A stretch of 64,000 nucleotides of DNA from Bradyrhizobium canariense (GCF_900105125.1 NZ_LT629750.1:5235001-5299000); one strand, 5' to 3'; shown: positions 17,581 through 27,345, counted from the first letter of the stretch. Notes: generated by a model from the letters alone, not told the origin. Translations and numbers: made by a program.

Positions 17581-18477
17581 TCACTGGGCTGCGAAGTAAG
17601 CGGGATGATCGAGGTCGGCGATGAGCCCGGGCTGTTCGGGCTGCCAGCCGAGCAGCGACCGGGTTCTTTCGCTCGAAGCCGGGCAGTCGATACCCGTGAA
17701 CCGGGCGAACCAGCCGAAATGCTCTGCCGCCTGTTCCGGCGACTGCGAGACGACCGGAATGTTCAGTCGCCGGCCGATCACCTCGGCGATCTCCTTGAAC
17801 GGCACGCCTTCGTCAGCAACCGCATGGAAGGGCCCCCCTTCCGCGCCGCGCTCAAGGACGAGCCGAAAGACGCGAGCCGCATCGAGCCGGTGCACGGCCG
17901 GCCAGCGGTTGAGCCCTTCGCCAACATAGGGAGAGACGCCCTTCTCGCGGGCAAGGGCGATGACACGCGGCACGAAGCCGTGGTCGCCGTGACCATGAAC
18001 CGACGGCGGAAGCCGCACCGCCGCCGCGCGGATGCCACGGGCTGTAAGTGCGGCGATTGCGCCTTCCGGGTTGCGAGGGAGCGAGTCGGAGACAGGGCGG
18101 CGCGGGCTCTGTTCGGTCGCCACACCGCCCGGCGCCAGCAACGCTATACCCGAGGTGACGATGAGCGGACGGTCGGAGCCTTCCAGGGCATCGCCGATCG
18201 CCTCGATGGCGCGCTGTTCGTCCGCGCCATTCTCCGCGAATTTCGAGAAGTCGTGGTTGAAAGCGGTGTGGATCACGCCATCCGACTGCGAAACGCCGCT
18301 CTTGAGGCTGTCCAGGTCCTCCAGCGTGCCGCGATGAACTTCCGCGCCCGCCGCAGTCAGCGCTTCGACCCCCGCGTCCGAGCGGGCAAGGCCAAGAACC
18401 TGATGGCCGGCGGCAATCAAATCTTTCACGATGGCCGAGCCCACCCAACCGGTGGCTCCAGTGACAAACACACGCAT
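17581..18477 (-). CDS. Atypical SDR family oxidoreductase, tandem paralogue 2
   Basis: This second copy of the tandem pair has the same length of 298 residues. It has [41 protein letters not shown] and [16 protein letters not shown] in the same positions as its neighbour. The C-terminal [19 protein letters not shown] matches GWLAMFASHDVPASSEQTR there. It is the first gene after the divergent Xre regulator, which is likely its controller. Its ribosome-binding site GGAGA lies in one arm of an inverted repeat at 18484–18504. The substrate is unknown. Confidence 0.87.
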   Translation of the reverse strand: MRVFVTGATGWVGSAIVKDLIAAGHQVLGLARSDAGVEALTAAGAEVHRGTLEDLDSLKSGVSQSDGVIHTAFNHDFSKFAENGADEQRAIEAIGDALEGSDRPLIVTSGIALLAPGGVATEQSPRRPVSDSLPRNPEGAIAALTARGIRAAAVRLPPSVHGHGDHGFVPRVIALAREKGVSPYVGEGLNRWPAVHRLDAARVFRLVLERGAEGGPFHAVADEGVPFKEIAEVIGRRLNIPVVSQSPEQAAEHFGWFARFTGIDCPASSERTRSLLGWQPEQPGLIADLDHPAYFAAQ

Positions 18478-18483
18478 GGGAAG

Positions 18484-18504
18484 GTCTCCAAGTTTCGTGG
18501 AGAC
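18484..18504. promoter_or_regulatory. Inverted repeat covering the SDR ribosome-binding site
   Basis: GTCTCCA (18484–18490) and TGGAGAC (18498–18504) are perfect 7-bp arms around a 7-base spacer. On the minus strand the left arm is TGGAGAC, the Shine-Dalgarno of the SDR gene that starts at 18477. A leader hairpin could hide it, or the repeat could be an operator. Confidence 0.5.
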
Positions 18505-18530
18505 AAATCTCGGCTCTCAGGCTATGCTGG

Positions 18531-18558
18531 TAAAGTAGTGACTTTATCATGGTATAAT
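18531..18558. promoter_or_regulatory. Divergent promoter/operator: TAAAGT-N4-ACTTTA and TATAAT
   Basis: TAAAGT (18531–18536) and ACTTTA (18541–18546) form a perfect inverted repeat with a 4-base centre, located between the SDR pair and the Xre-family gene. A consensus-like TATAAT follows at 18553–18558 and overlaps the annotated ATG at 18557. Position and symmetry suggest the regulator's own site. Confidence 0.55.
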
Positions 18559-19417
18559 GGCTAACAGGATGGACGAGCACGTCGCGCAGGAGAACTTGCT
18601 CGGGGTCTATCTGAAGAACCGCCGCGCCAAGCTCGACCCGGCGGCTTTCGGTTTCTCCGCCGAGCGTCGCCGCACACCCGGTCTGCGTCGCGAGGAAGTG
18701 GCGCAGCGCGCCAACATCAGTCCGACCTGGTACACATGGCTCGAACAGGGTCGCGGCGGCGCGCCGTCGGCTGATGTGCTCGATCGGATCGCCCGCGCGC
18801 TGATGCTGACGGATGTCGAACGCGAGCACCTTTTCCTGCTTGGCCTCGGCCGCCCACCAGAAGCGCGCTACCAGAAGAACGAAGGCGTCACGCCGCGGCT
18901 GCAACGCGTGCTCGATGCGCTGGAGCCGAGCCCCGCTTTGATCAGGACCGCGATATGGGACATCGTGGCCTGGAATCGGGCGGCGACGGTCATGCTGACC
19001 GACTATGGAGCGCTACCGCCGGAGCAGCGCAACGTCCTGCGCTTCATCTTCCTCGATCCGCGTGTCCGCGCTGCGCAATATGACTGGGAGAGCGTGGCAC
19101 GGTTCGTGGTGGGCGCATTCAGGGTGGATGCGGCCCGCGCGGGCGCCGCGGCGGAGGTCGAACCTCTTGTCGACGAACTCTGCCGGCTCAGCCCCGAATT
19201 CGCAGCGATGTGGCGCGACAACGACGTCCATAGTCACGGCGAAGGCGTCAAGCACCTCAAGCACCCGATCCTCGGCCCGATCTCATTCGAATATTCCGCC
19301 TTCGCGGTCGATGGCCGGCCGGACCTCAGCATGGTGATCTACAATCCCGCGACATCAGCGGATGCGGACAGGATCAGCTCGTTGCTCGAATCGAAGCCTG
19401 CGCTCGAGCGGGCTTGA
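18557..19417 (+). CDS. Xre-family transcriptional regulator with MmyB-like ligand domain
   Basis: This is a DNA-binding regulator of 286 residues. The helix-turn-helix, PGLRREEVAQRANISPTWY, is at about residues 40–58. The C-terminal domain from about residue 110 is of the MmyB-like ligand-binding type (pattern IWDIVAWNRAA … LDPRVRAAQYDWESVARFVVGAFR … FEYSAFAVDGRPDL). Such regulators commonly repress divergently transcribed SDR genes, which is the arrangement here. The start is uncertain: ATG 18557 overlaps a TATAAT box, and ATG 18569, giving MDEHVAQENLL, would allow a leaderless or short-leader message. Confidence 0.9.
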   Translation: MANRMDEHVAQENLLGVYLKNRRAKLDPAAFGFSAERRRTPGLRREEVAQRANISPTWYTWLEQGRGGAPSADVLDRIARALMLTDVEREHLFLLGLGRPPEARYQKNEGVTPRLQRVLDALEPSPALIRTAIWDIVAWNRAATVMLTDYGALPPEQRNVLRFIFLDPRVRAAQYDWESVARFVVGAFRVDAARAGAAAEVEPLVDELCRLSPEFAAMWRDNDVHSHGEGVKHLKHPILGPISFEYSAFAVDGRPDLSMVIYNPATSADADRISSLLESKPALERA

Positions 19418-19614
19418 TTCTGACTTCCGTCGCAACTGTCCCAATCCGAATCGCCGCCAAGAGCACACCCGGTTTAAGCAGGCCAACCTAAGTGTTTGGT
19501 TCATAGCGCCGACGGTGCGTTGTACTGCCATGAATAGGGGCCGGTCCTTTTTTCAAAAGGGACCAATGGCCCTATTTCTGAGCCTGCTTAGCGTATGCGT
19601 GATTTCTGGCTTAG
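19418..19614. other. Noncoding stretch before IS remnant, nothing recognised
   Basis: No open frame with codon bias is seen. A short inverted repeat (GGTCC … GGGACC, about 19542–19563) around a T/A-rich centre lies in it and could act as a terminator for the Xre gene, but it stands about 125 bases after the stop. Confidence 0.4.
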
Positions 19615-19771
19615 AGCGCGTTTGAGAAGGATTCCCAAGGCGGCTTTGGCGTGATTCATAGGGCGTCGGACCAACGACGCGAGCCGACGCCCGATGCCGA
19701 AAAGGAAGCCGCCCGTGAGGCGGCGCTACGATACCGATCTGACCGACGCCCAGTGGGACCTGATCGCGCCC
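19615..19771 (+). mobile_element. IS5-family 5' remnant
   Basis: From ATG 19694 the frame reads MPKRKPPVRRRYDTDLTDAQWDLIAP, where YDTDLTDAQWDLIAP is the N-terminal hallmark of IS5-family (DUF4096) transposases. The rest of that gene is gone. The preceding GTTTGAGAAGGATTCC at 19620–19635 resembles an IS5-type left end as I recall it from Bradyrhizobium. The frame breaks at about 19771, where an IS3-type sequence takes over. Confidence 0.7.
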
Positions 19772-20009
19772 GGGGAAACCAAGGGACAACGTCTACATCG
19801 AGACGTTCAGCGGGTCGCTGCGCGACGAATGCCTGAACATCCACTGGTTCCGGTCCATCGCCGAGGCTAGGCGGCCGATCGAGGCCTGGCGGAGGGACCA
19901 TAATGATAGGCGCCCTCACTCGGCTCTCGGTAATCTGACCCCGCCGGAATATCTTGCCGGGGCAAGGATTTCGCTGCCCCCGATCGGGGGCAGCGAAGCC
20001 CGAAGCTAA
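19772..20009 (+). pseudogene. IS3-family transposase OrfB, C-terminal remnant
   Basis: The frame ending at TAA 20007–20009 reads NVYIETFSGSLRDECLNIHW, then IEAWRRDHNDRRPHSALGNL and TPPEYLAG. This is the end of the DDE integrase domain of IS3-family OrfB: the third catalytic Glu falls in SLRDECLN, and the motif WRRDxNxxRPHSALG follows. Everything upstream is missing, and the join to the IS5 piece is out of frame. About 65 bases separate it from the end of the hydrolase gene, which may include an old IS right end. Confidence 0.8.
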
Positions 20010-20074
20010 CGCCGGACCTGGACCACCAAACCCAAGCGCAATATTTTCAAGAGCGACGATAGGCATTCCCCGAC

Positions 20075-21382
20075 CTAAGGGCTGGTGTGATCCGCCCCAC
20101 CTACCTCCTTGATGAAGGCGAGCAGGAGCGTGCTGAGCCGAACCGGCTGCTCCTGTTGGACCCAGTGACCGGCGCCGTCGATCAGCTCGATGCCACCCAT
20201 CCTCGTTGCCACCTTCGTCCTCATAAGATCGACCGCGCCCGGCGCCGAATAGGTGCCCCAATCGCTCTTCCCGCCGATGAAGAGCGACGGGACATCGATC
20301 GTCTTGCCCGAAAACAGGCGCAACTCAGCGTTTAGGTCAGGATCGGAATAGACGCGATAAGTCTGCAGGGCGCCTTGAAATCCAGTGCGGCCATACTCCT
20401 CCGTGTACACTCCAAGTTCCGGCTCGGTGAGCCATTTGCAGGCCTGGACCTCAGCGGCGGAAGGTTGGAATGGAGCCACGGTCTGGGGCATCGTCTTACC
20501 GAGATCCATGACGTAATAGGTGGGCATTTGTGCAAGGTCTATGGCGGTTCGCCCCTTCAACGGATGCGGCTTATTTCCCGGCCAGTCAGCGCTCTTGACG
20601 TAGAAAAATGCGCGAAGAAACGCGTGTAAACCTTGAGGGGGGTGCCACATGTCATCGTTCGCCTCCCGTGTGCTCAAGTATTGTTGATAAGACACTCTGG
20701 GCGGATCGAGCGCCGCCAGCGCGGCCGCTAACTTTTGATTTTCAGTGTTCGGTTGAACCGACGATGGCTCGCTTTCCGCGGTGTTGAACGGAAGCGCCGG
20801 CGGACCGGGGAACGGTGCGCTCATCAGCACCACCGAGGGAAAGACGTCAGGTCGGGCTAGCGCACAATAGGCCGCCACGGGCGAGCCGAAGTCGTGCCCG
20901 ACGAGCATCGCCGTACGCCGATACCCCAATGCCGAAACCAATCCGAGGGCGTCGCGCGTCATATTCAAGAGGCTGAAGGGCTCTAGCTGGGCGTCATAGC
21001 CGTTCACCCAACCGGTGGTGCGGCCAAAACCCCGCTGGTCGGGCGCCACGACATGGTACCCGGCGTCAGCCAGAATTGGGATCAGGTGTCGCCAGCCGTA
21101 AGCCAAATCCGGAAAGCCGTGCAAAAGCAGCGCGAGCGGCCGGCCGGGGCTTTCGTAACCGGCCTCGAGAATATGGACATCGAGGCCGTTGACCCCATGG
21201 ATCATGCGCGAGCGGACCCCCTTGGGAAGCGTTCCCCCGCCATATGATGATGTAGTCAAATCGATTCCTCCTATGGGGTTTGCGCGGGCCGGTCGAAGTG
21301 AAGCCGCAACCAGGCTGGCCGCGCCCATCGCTAAGACGGCTCGTCGGGACGCCGATGGCTTGAAACTAACTGGATGACTCAT
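20075..21382 (-). CDS. Epoxide hydrolase-like alpha/beta hydrolase, Tat-exported
   Basis: This alpha/beta-hydrolase of 435 residues has an aspartate nucleophile, as in epoxide hydrolases and haloalkane dehalogenases. HGFPD (oxyanion region) is at residues 88–92, the nucleophile is in GHDFGS with Asp164, and the catalytic His is in DGAGHWVQQEQP near the C-terminus. The N-terminus SRRAVLAMGAASLVAASLRPARA is a twin-arginine-type signal, so it should act in the periplasm. I use ATG 21382: it makes this signal start properly, and it overlaps the stop of the upstream small ORF by ATGA. A TetR gene with a large operator lies divergent beyond that ORF. The substrate is unknown. Confidence 0.87.
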   Translation of the reverse strand: MSHPVSFKPSASRRAVLAMGAASLVAASLRPARANPIGGIDLTTSSYGGGTLPKGVRSRMIHGVNGLDVHILEAGYESPGRPLALLLHGFPDLAYGWRHLIPILADAGYHVVAPDQRGFGRTTGWVNGYDAQLEPFSLLNMTRDALGLVSALGYRRTAMLVGHDFGSPVAAYCALARPDVFPSVVLMSAPFPGPPALPFNTAESEPSSVQPNTENQKLAAALAALDPPRVSYQQYLSTREANDDMWHPPQGLHAFLRAFFYVKSADWPGNKPHPLKGRTAIDLAQMPTYYVMDLGKTMPQTVAPFQPSAAEVQACKWLTEPELGVYTEEYGRTGFQGALQTYRVYSDPDLNAELRLFSGKTIDVPSLFIGGKSDWGTYSAPGAVDLMRTKVATRMGGIELIDGAGHWVQQEQPVRLSTLLLAFIKEVGGADHTSP

Positions 21383-21618
21383 GACGAAACGCACCGTCCG
21401 CGTGCAAGCGCTCTCTTCAGCTTCAGCGACAACGCACGCGACGAACAATTCACACGGCGGCCAGGCAATCGAGGACGATTAGCCCCGAAACGAAGACGCT
21501 CGGCATAGGGTGAACCAGGAAACCCGCGTGCTTCGTCTCTCGTTATTCCTGCCGCAATTTGGGTACGCTGCGCATCACTGAACGAACCTTCTTGGCTTAG
21601 GATTCGGTAGAGGGGCAT
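21379..21618 (-). CDS. Tautomerase_3-like small ORF, probably truncated
   Basis: The first 27 residues, starting MPLYRILSQEG and ending QIAAGITR, match the N-terminus of cis-3-chloroacrylic-acid-dehalogenase-like tautomerases, including the catalytic Pro after the initiator Met. After that the similarity is lost and the frame gives a basic, unlikely tail, for 79 residues against about 130–145 in the family. The start has GGAGT upstream. Its TGA overlaps the hydrolase ATG, so even a broken version could couple translation. I think it is a degraded gene that still serves as a leader. Confidence 0.5.
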   Translation of the reverse strand: MPLYRILSQEGSFSDAQRTQIAAGITRDEARGFPGSPYAERLRFGANRPRLPGRRVNCSSRALSLKLKRALARGRCVSS

Positions 21619-21631
21619 CGCCGGACTCCTT

Positions 21632-21666
21632 CTATGGCGACCACCATAGTATGGTGATCGCCATAG
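21632..21666. promoter_or_regulatory. 35-bp near-perfect palindrome, probable TetR operator
   Basis: CTATGGCGACCACCATA (21632–21648) and TATGGTGATCGCCATAG (21650–21666) are 17-bp inverted arms with one mismatch around a single central G. The site lies midway between the tautomerase/hydrolase pair and the TetR gene, where it could control both. Confidence 0.8.
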
Positions 21667-21698
21667 CGGCGTCAAGCGAAACGTGTTATGTTCACGGC

Positions 21699-22280
21699 AT
21701 GCCACGTAAGACTGACGCCCGCGCTCGCGCGATTGCCACGGCCGAACGACTGTTTCGCATCCAAGGCTACACTGCGACCGGATTGATCCAGATCCTTGAA
21801 GAAAGCGGCGCGCCTAAAGGATCGTTCTACTTTCACTTTCCACGCGGCAAGACACAGCTCGCAGAAGAAGCAATCGATCATTACGTTGCGAGTAGAATTG
21901 CTGTATTGCGGAATATCTCGGCGAATACGACGGGTGATGCTCTGAATTTTGTTCATCAGATTTTCGGCACATTCGCGGCCGAAATGGTCGCCTCCGATTT
22001 CCAGTATGGATGTCTAATGCAAAATCTGGCGAATGAGCTGCCCGCGCTCGACGCTGAGCTGACCAAACGGGTAGCGCGCGGATTTGTTGATTCGACCGAG
22101 ATTGTTGCGGAGCATTTTAGGGGGTGCGGTTTCGCTCCCGCGCGCGCATCCTCTACCGCAGCCGCATTGGTAGCCGCCCTCGAAGGCGCGCGAACGATCG
22201 CCCGCCTGGAACGCACGCCGGCTATATTCGAGGCGCTGGCGGATGTTAGTGTCCAGAGGTGGGCTGCCCCCGAGGGGTGA
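21699..22280 (+). CDS. TetR/AcrR-family repressor
   Basis: This 193-residue regulator starts with the TetR DNA-binding domain: ARAIATAERLFRIQGYTATGLIQILEESGAPKGSFYFHFPRGKTQLAEEAI covers residues about 8–58, with the recognition helix at GAPKGSFYFHF. The C-terminal ligand domain includes GCLMQNLANELPALD, as in the YxaF/LmrA-like subgroup that often controls tautomerase or oxidoreductase genes. I use ATG 21699; an earlier in-frame codon would run into the operator. The perfect operator just upstream and the divergent epoxide hydrolase make that gene its likely target. Confidence 0.9.
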   Translation: MPRKTDARARAIATAERLFRIQGYTATGLIQILEESGAPKGSFYFHFPRGKTQLAEEAIDHYVASRIAVLRNISANTTGDALNFVHQIFGTFAAEMVASDFQYGCLMQNLANELPALDAELTKRVARGFVDSTEIVAEHFRGCGFAPARASSTAAALVAALEGARTIARLERTPAIFEALADVSVQRWAAPEG

Positions 22281-22477
22281 TCCGGGTCCAATGTTCTCGC
22301 CCGGGCGTAGAAAGTCGATCCGGACGCTGTAGTGATAGGGGAAGACCGGTGAGCCGATGGTGGAGCGCACCCCTCGTCTCATATCCAGCTATTCATTGTC
22401 CATTCGAGTTTTAGTCGGCATACCCAGTTGACCCAGTTTTGGATGCGGGAAGCACAGCTTTCTTTGCTGTCCGCCGC

Positions 22478-23019
22478 TCACTCAGTATCAGGATTAAAGA
22501 TCAAATCTTTGGGGCGTCCACTGGTTATAGTCGCTTCCCAATCGTCAGTCCCGCCATCCTCAAAACTGAAATCAATCGCCGGTTCTTTCCCGGAATTTCG
22601 ATAATCGATAGTGGTGCTCATGGGCAGGTTATTGAGGCCGTGAAACGACGCGCTGAATGGTCCTACCCACGCGCGAGTAGCGGCGAGGAGCTGCCTATTG
22701 GCTGCATCGGCAGAAGCTTTGATAGGGCCATAAGCCCTCTCCATTTCGTTCAATTGCAGTTTGATACAATGAGCGTGAGACCGGTAAAAACAACGGTAGC
22801 AATAAGAGCGGCTACAGATAGCCGCTCTACCGGCTTCTTTCTTCTTTCGCTTGCCTCTTGTTGGTCTCTATATTCTTTAAGTTCGTCGACGATATTAGCG
22901 AGTGGAACGGCAAGCAAACTTACATCTTTAAGAGTCTCGCTCTGATGATTTGCTTCTGCGCTCTCAAGCGCATTTTCTGTGGTGTTTTTGATCTCAGCAT
23001 TCCATGAAGGCGGCATCAT
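22478..23019 (-). pseudogene. Frameshifted gene for a coiled-coil, single-TM protein
   Basis: Two adjacent frames complete each other. The first (22750–23019) has a charged N-terminus (LKEYRDQQEASERRKKPVERLS), then one membrane helix AALIATVVFTGLTLIV. The second (22478–22753) continues with NEMERAYGPIKASADAANRQLLAATRAWVGPF and a beta-rich part with YRNSGKEPA. Intact proteins I recall from rhizobia run straight from helix to coiled coil to the RAWVGP and YxNxGxxPA motifs. A single lost base around 22752 (AATTGA) would explain the break. The C-terminus also looks short. GC content is lower than in the surrounding genes, consistent with transfer. Confidence 0.65.
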
Positions 23020-23265
23020 GCTTTTTTGTTCCGAAGCGTCCGCTTTAGATGAATCTTATAGCGAGCGCTATTATCACTTCTAGTTGCGCCCTCTTGAATT
23101 ACAAGGCAACCCGTCGGGTGCCCGGTTGCCAACACCAGGAGCCATTGCCGGCGCGCCCTTCAGGCTCTGATGCTCGCGGATCATGCGTTAGCCGATCTGA
23201 TTTGCCCGTCGTACCAATGTGCCGCACTTGATCTTTTCGCCAAATCACCGGCATCTCCCGCGCCG

Positions 23266-23610
23266 TCCCGCACCCGAAAGAGGGGCGCTTCGCGATCGTC
23301 ACGAACGTTGGGTGCGGGATGCGATGGACGTGGGCGGCATCAGAAGACGAGTGGTGCGGCCGCGGACGGCGAAGTCGTGTGGTCCTGACGCCCCGACGCT
23401 GGCGTCAAGTTGCGCAGAGGTGTCTGCGCGATGACGGTGACAACAAAGCCCGGTCACCGGGGAGAGCACGAAGGAAACCGTTAAAACCATTGCGCAGGGA
23501 ATGCCGGTTGATGGCGTTGAACCTGTGGCGACTACGCTCGTGTGCTTTTTTACTTGCACACGGGGCTATGGGTGCGGCGCGCATCCGGTATTCCCTGCGC
23601 CCTCTTCTTT
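23266..23610 (+). repeat. Hairpin-rich noncoding element (candidate structured RNA/dispersed repeat)
   Basis: Five helices can be drawn. TCCCGCACCC (23266–23275) pairs with GGGTGCGGGA (23310–23319). GCGCAGA (23412–23418) pairs with TCTGCGC (23423–23429) over a GGTG loop. CGGTGAC (23435–23441) pairs with GTCACCG (23453–23459). GCGCAGGGAATGCCGG (23492–23507) pairs with CCGGTATTCCCTGCGC (23585–23600) with a single G·U. Inside that long stem CGTGTGC (23539–23545) pairs with GCACACG (23556–23562). All frames through it are basic and unlike proteins. I recall near copies in many Bradyrhizobium genomes; the strand is given as the one I read, not proven. Confidence 0.6.
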
Positions 23611-23700
23611 CGGAGGGTCATGTCGATGCATCACCCGGACGCGCCAGTGTCGCGGGATTGCGGATGTGTGCCATCGCAAAGGAACGGAGCTAACCACGTT

Positions 23701-23780
23701 GTCATTCCGGACGGCGCGAAGCGACGATCCGGAATCTCGAGATTCCGGGTTCGCTCATTGCATTCGCGCCCCGGAATGAC
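23701..23780. repeat. GTCATTCCGG … CCGGAATGAC palindromic element
   Basis: The ends GTCATTCCGG (23701–23710) and CCGGAATGAC (23771–23780) are perfect inverted repeats. A second nested hairpin GGAATC-TCGA-GATTCC sits in the middle. Related units are at 33981–34062 and 52756–52832. It follows the structured element at 23266–23610. Confidence 0.75.
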
Positions 23781-23875
23781 GAGGGCCGGGTTGCTCCTCG
23801 CAATGACGGCTTGGCTGTTTGAAATTCGAACCGGAAACTCAGCGCATGCGTTAGCGGCGATCGGCCCGCGAGCTG

Positions 23876-25021
23876 TTACGCCGCGGCCGCCGTCACCACC
23901 TGCGCCAGCAATTGCTCGCGCTTGGACTGCGAACGATAGCCCTTCATGGTCGCCGCAAAACGTTCGAGGATGCCATCTTCGAACGCGGTGACGATGGTGT
24001 CGTGGACGTAGCTCTTGCGGCAGATCGCCGGCGTGTTCGACAGTTCGTCGGCCGCGGCGCGAACGGCGTCCAGCACCTGCTTGCGCCGGCCGCGGGCGCT
24101 CGCCGCCGGCGAAATCCGCGACAGCGATTCCAGCACGACCGCCGACGCCATCAGCGTGCGAAAATCCTTCAGCGAAATCTTGATGCCGGCGATCTCGCGC
24201 AGAAAGGCATTGACCGACGTGGTCGAGACGCCGCGGACATTGCCGAAAGGATCGCGATACTGGAACATTCGCTTGCCCGGCACGCCGCGCAGAATGCCGA
24301 TGGCGCGCACCAGCTTGGCCGCGTCGCATTCCTTGCGAACGGCCTTGCCGCCCTTGGCCTTGAAGGCCAGCACCACGCTATCGTCCTCGATCACGACGTT
24401 GGACTTCAACAGCGTGGTGGCGCCGCGGGTGCCGTTGAGGCGGGCATAGGATTCATTGCCCGGCCGGATCGCGGTGCGGGCAATCAGCTCGATCACCGCC
24501 GACAGGGCGAACTCGCGGGTCGGCTCGTCGCCCGACAGATGCATCGAGACATTGCGCCGGATCTTCGGCAGCGCCGCGACCAGTTTCCCAAGGCGATGCG
24601 CCTTGCGATGCTCGCGGACCTTCTCCCAATCAGCATGATAGCGATATTGCAGCCGGCCCGCGGCATCGCGGCCGACGGCCTGCAGATGCGAGGCCGGATC
24701 CGGCGAGTAGCGGACTTCGGCATAGGCCGGAGGCACCGCCATCGAATTCAGGCGCTTGATGGTGCCAACGTGGCGGATCGGCGTTCCGTTGGCGCGAACG
24801 AATGAATAGCCCTTGCCGCGCTTGATACGGCGGATCGTCAATTCATTCTGATCGCCGAGCTTCAGGCCCAGTTCCTGGGCCAGCGCTTCGACCGAGGCCG
24901 TGGCCGCTATCTTGGGGGTCGATGCGGGAGATTTGGGCCATTGCCCGAGCGCTTTTGCCAGAGCGACTGCAGGATCGGCGGAAACGGGCCGCGTAGCCTC
25001 GAAATTCTGCTGATCCATCAT
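23876..25021 (-). CDS. DNA topoisomerase IB (poxvirus/eukaryote-like)
   Basis: Type IB topoisomerases relax supercoils through a 3'-phosphotyrosine. The 381-residue protein has the bacterial TopIB layout: an N-terminal domain with IRRIKRGKGYSFVRANG and a catalytic domain with KIRRNVSMHLSGDEPTREFALSAVIELIARTAIRPGNESYA. The active-site tyrosine is Tyr338 in CRKSYVH, with catalytic Arg in TAIRPGNE and Lys in the KGGKAVRK region. The start at 25021 gives MMDQQNFE; the second Met is equally possible. Length and motifs are complete. It is a single-gene unit beside the repeats. Confidence 0.92.
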   Translation of the reverse strand: MMDQQNFEATRPVSADPAVALAKALGQWPKSPASTPKIAATASVEALAQELGLKLGDQNELTIRRIKRGKGYSFVRANGTPIRHVGTIKRLNSMAVPPAYAEVRYSPDPASHLQAVGRDAAGRLQYRYHADWEKVREHRKAHRLGKLVAALPKIRRNVSMHLSGDEPTREFALSAVIELIARTAIRPGNESYARLNGTRGATTLLKSNVVIEDDSVVLAFKAKGGKAVRKECDAAKLVRAIGILRGVPGKRMFQYRDPFGNVRGVSTTSVNAFLREIAGIKISLKDFRTLMASAVVLESLSRISPAASARGRRKQVLDAVRAAADELSNTPAICRKSYVHDTIVTAFEDGILERFAATMKGYRSQSKREQLLAQVVTAAAA

Positions 25022-25392
25022 AATTTTAGACGCCTTGCTCCGACTGTTGTCCCGCTAATGCCGATTCTCGGTCTTTGGTTCCGGGGGGCTCGTTGGCCCT
25101 CGGGGAGGCCATTTAGGCGGTAACCAAGGCCATTGCGAGTCCCGAGTCTTTGGTCGTCGGTTATTAGATACCGGTAATAGCACCCATTCGCGCGATAACG
25201 TTGATTTCGGACTGACGTAAAACGCGAAAGTGATGGCTCGGTCGGCCAATGCCCGACGTCGCATCCACAAAACCGACCAAGGTCGCAGGGGTTTCCGCCT
25301 TGTCCACGCCCTGCCCGGCGACGCATAATCATCGCAACAATGAAGACGGCCGATGGTCGCCGCGTTCACTGGTCGGAAGGGTGGAGGGTACG
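25022..25392. other. Intergenic region between topoisomerase IB and acs
   Basis: These 371 bases separate two divergent genes and should hold the promoters of both. No convincing open frame, tRNA or strong terminator is seen. The only clear signal is GGAGGG, at 25383–25388, just before the acs start codon. Confidence 0.4.

Positions 25393-27345
<1,953 letters not shown>

Noticed and set aside
22014..22382. Minus-strand frame starting MRRGVRSTIGSPVFPYHYSV
   Set aside because: The first 30 residues look protein-like, but most of the frame is antisense to the TetR gene and no family is recognised. A small gene remnant at 22290–22382 remains possible.
22439..22945. Plus-strand frame of 168 codons
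   Set aside because: It lies opposite the two-part coiled-coil pseudogene, which shows recognisable motifs; this one does not.
23319..23693. Basic open frame of 124 codons (MRWTWAASEDEWCG …) often annotated as a hypothetical protein
   Set aside because: It is Arg-rich, crosses all the hairpins of the structured element, and has no start signal; I treat it as noncoding.
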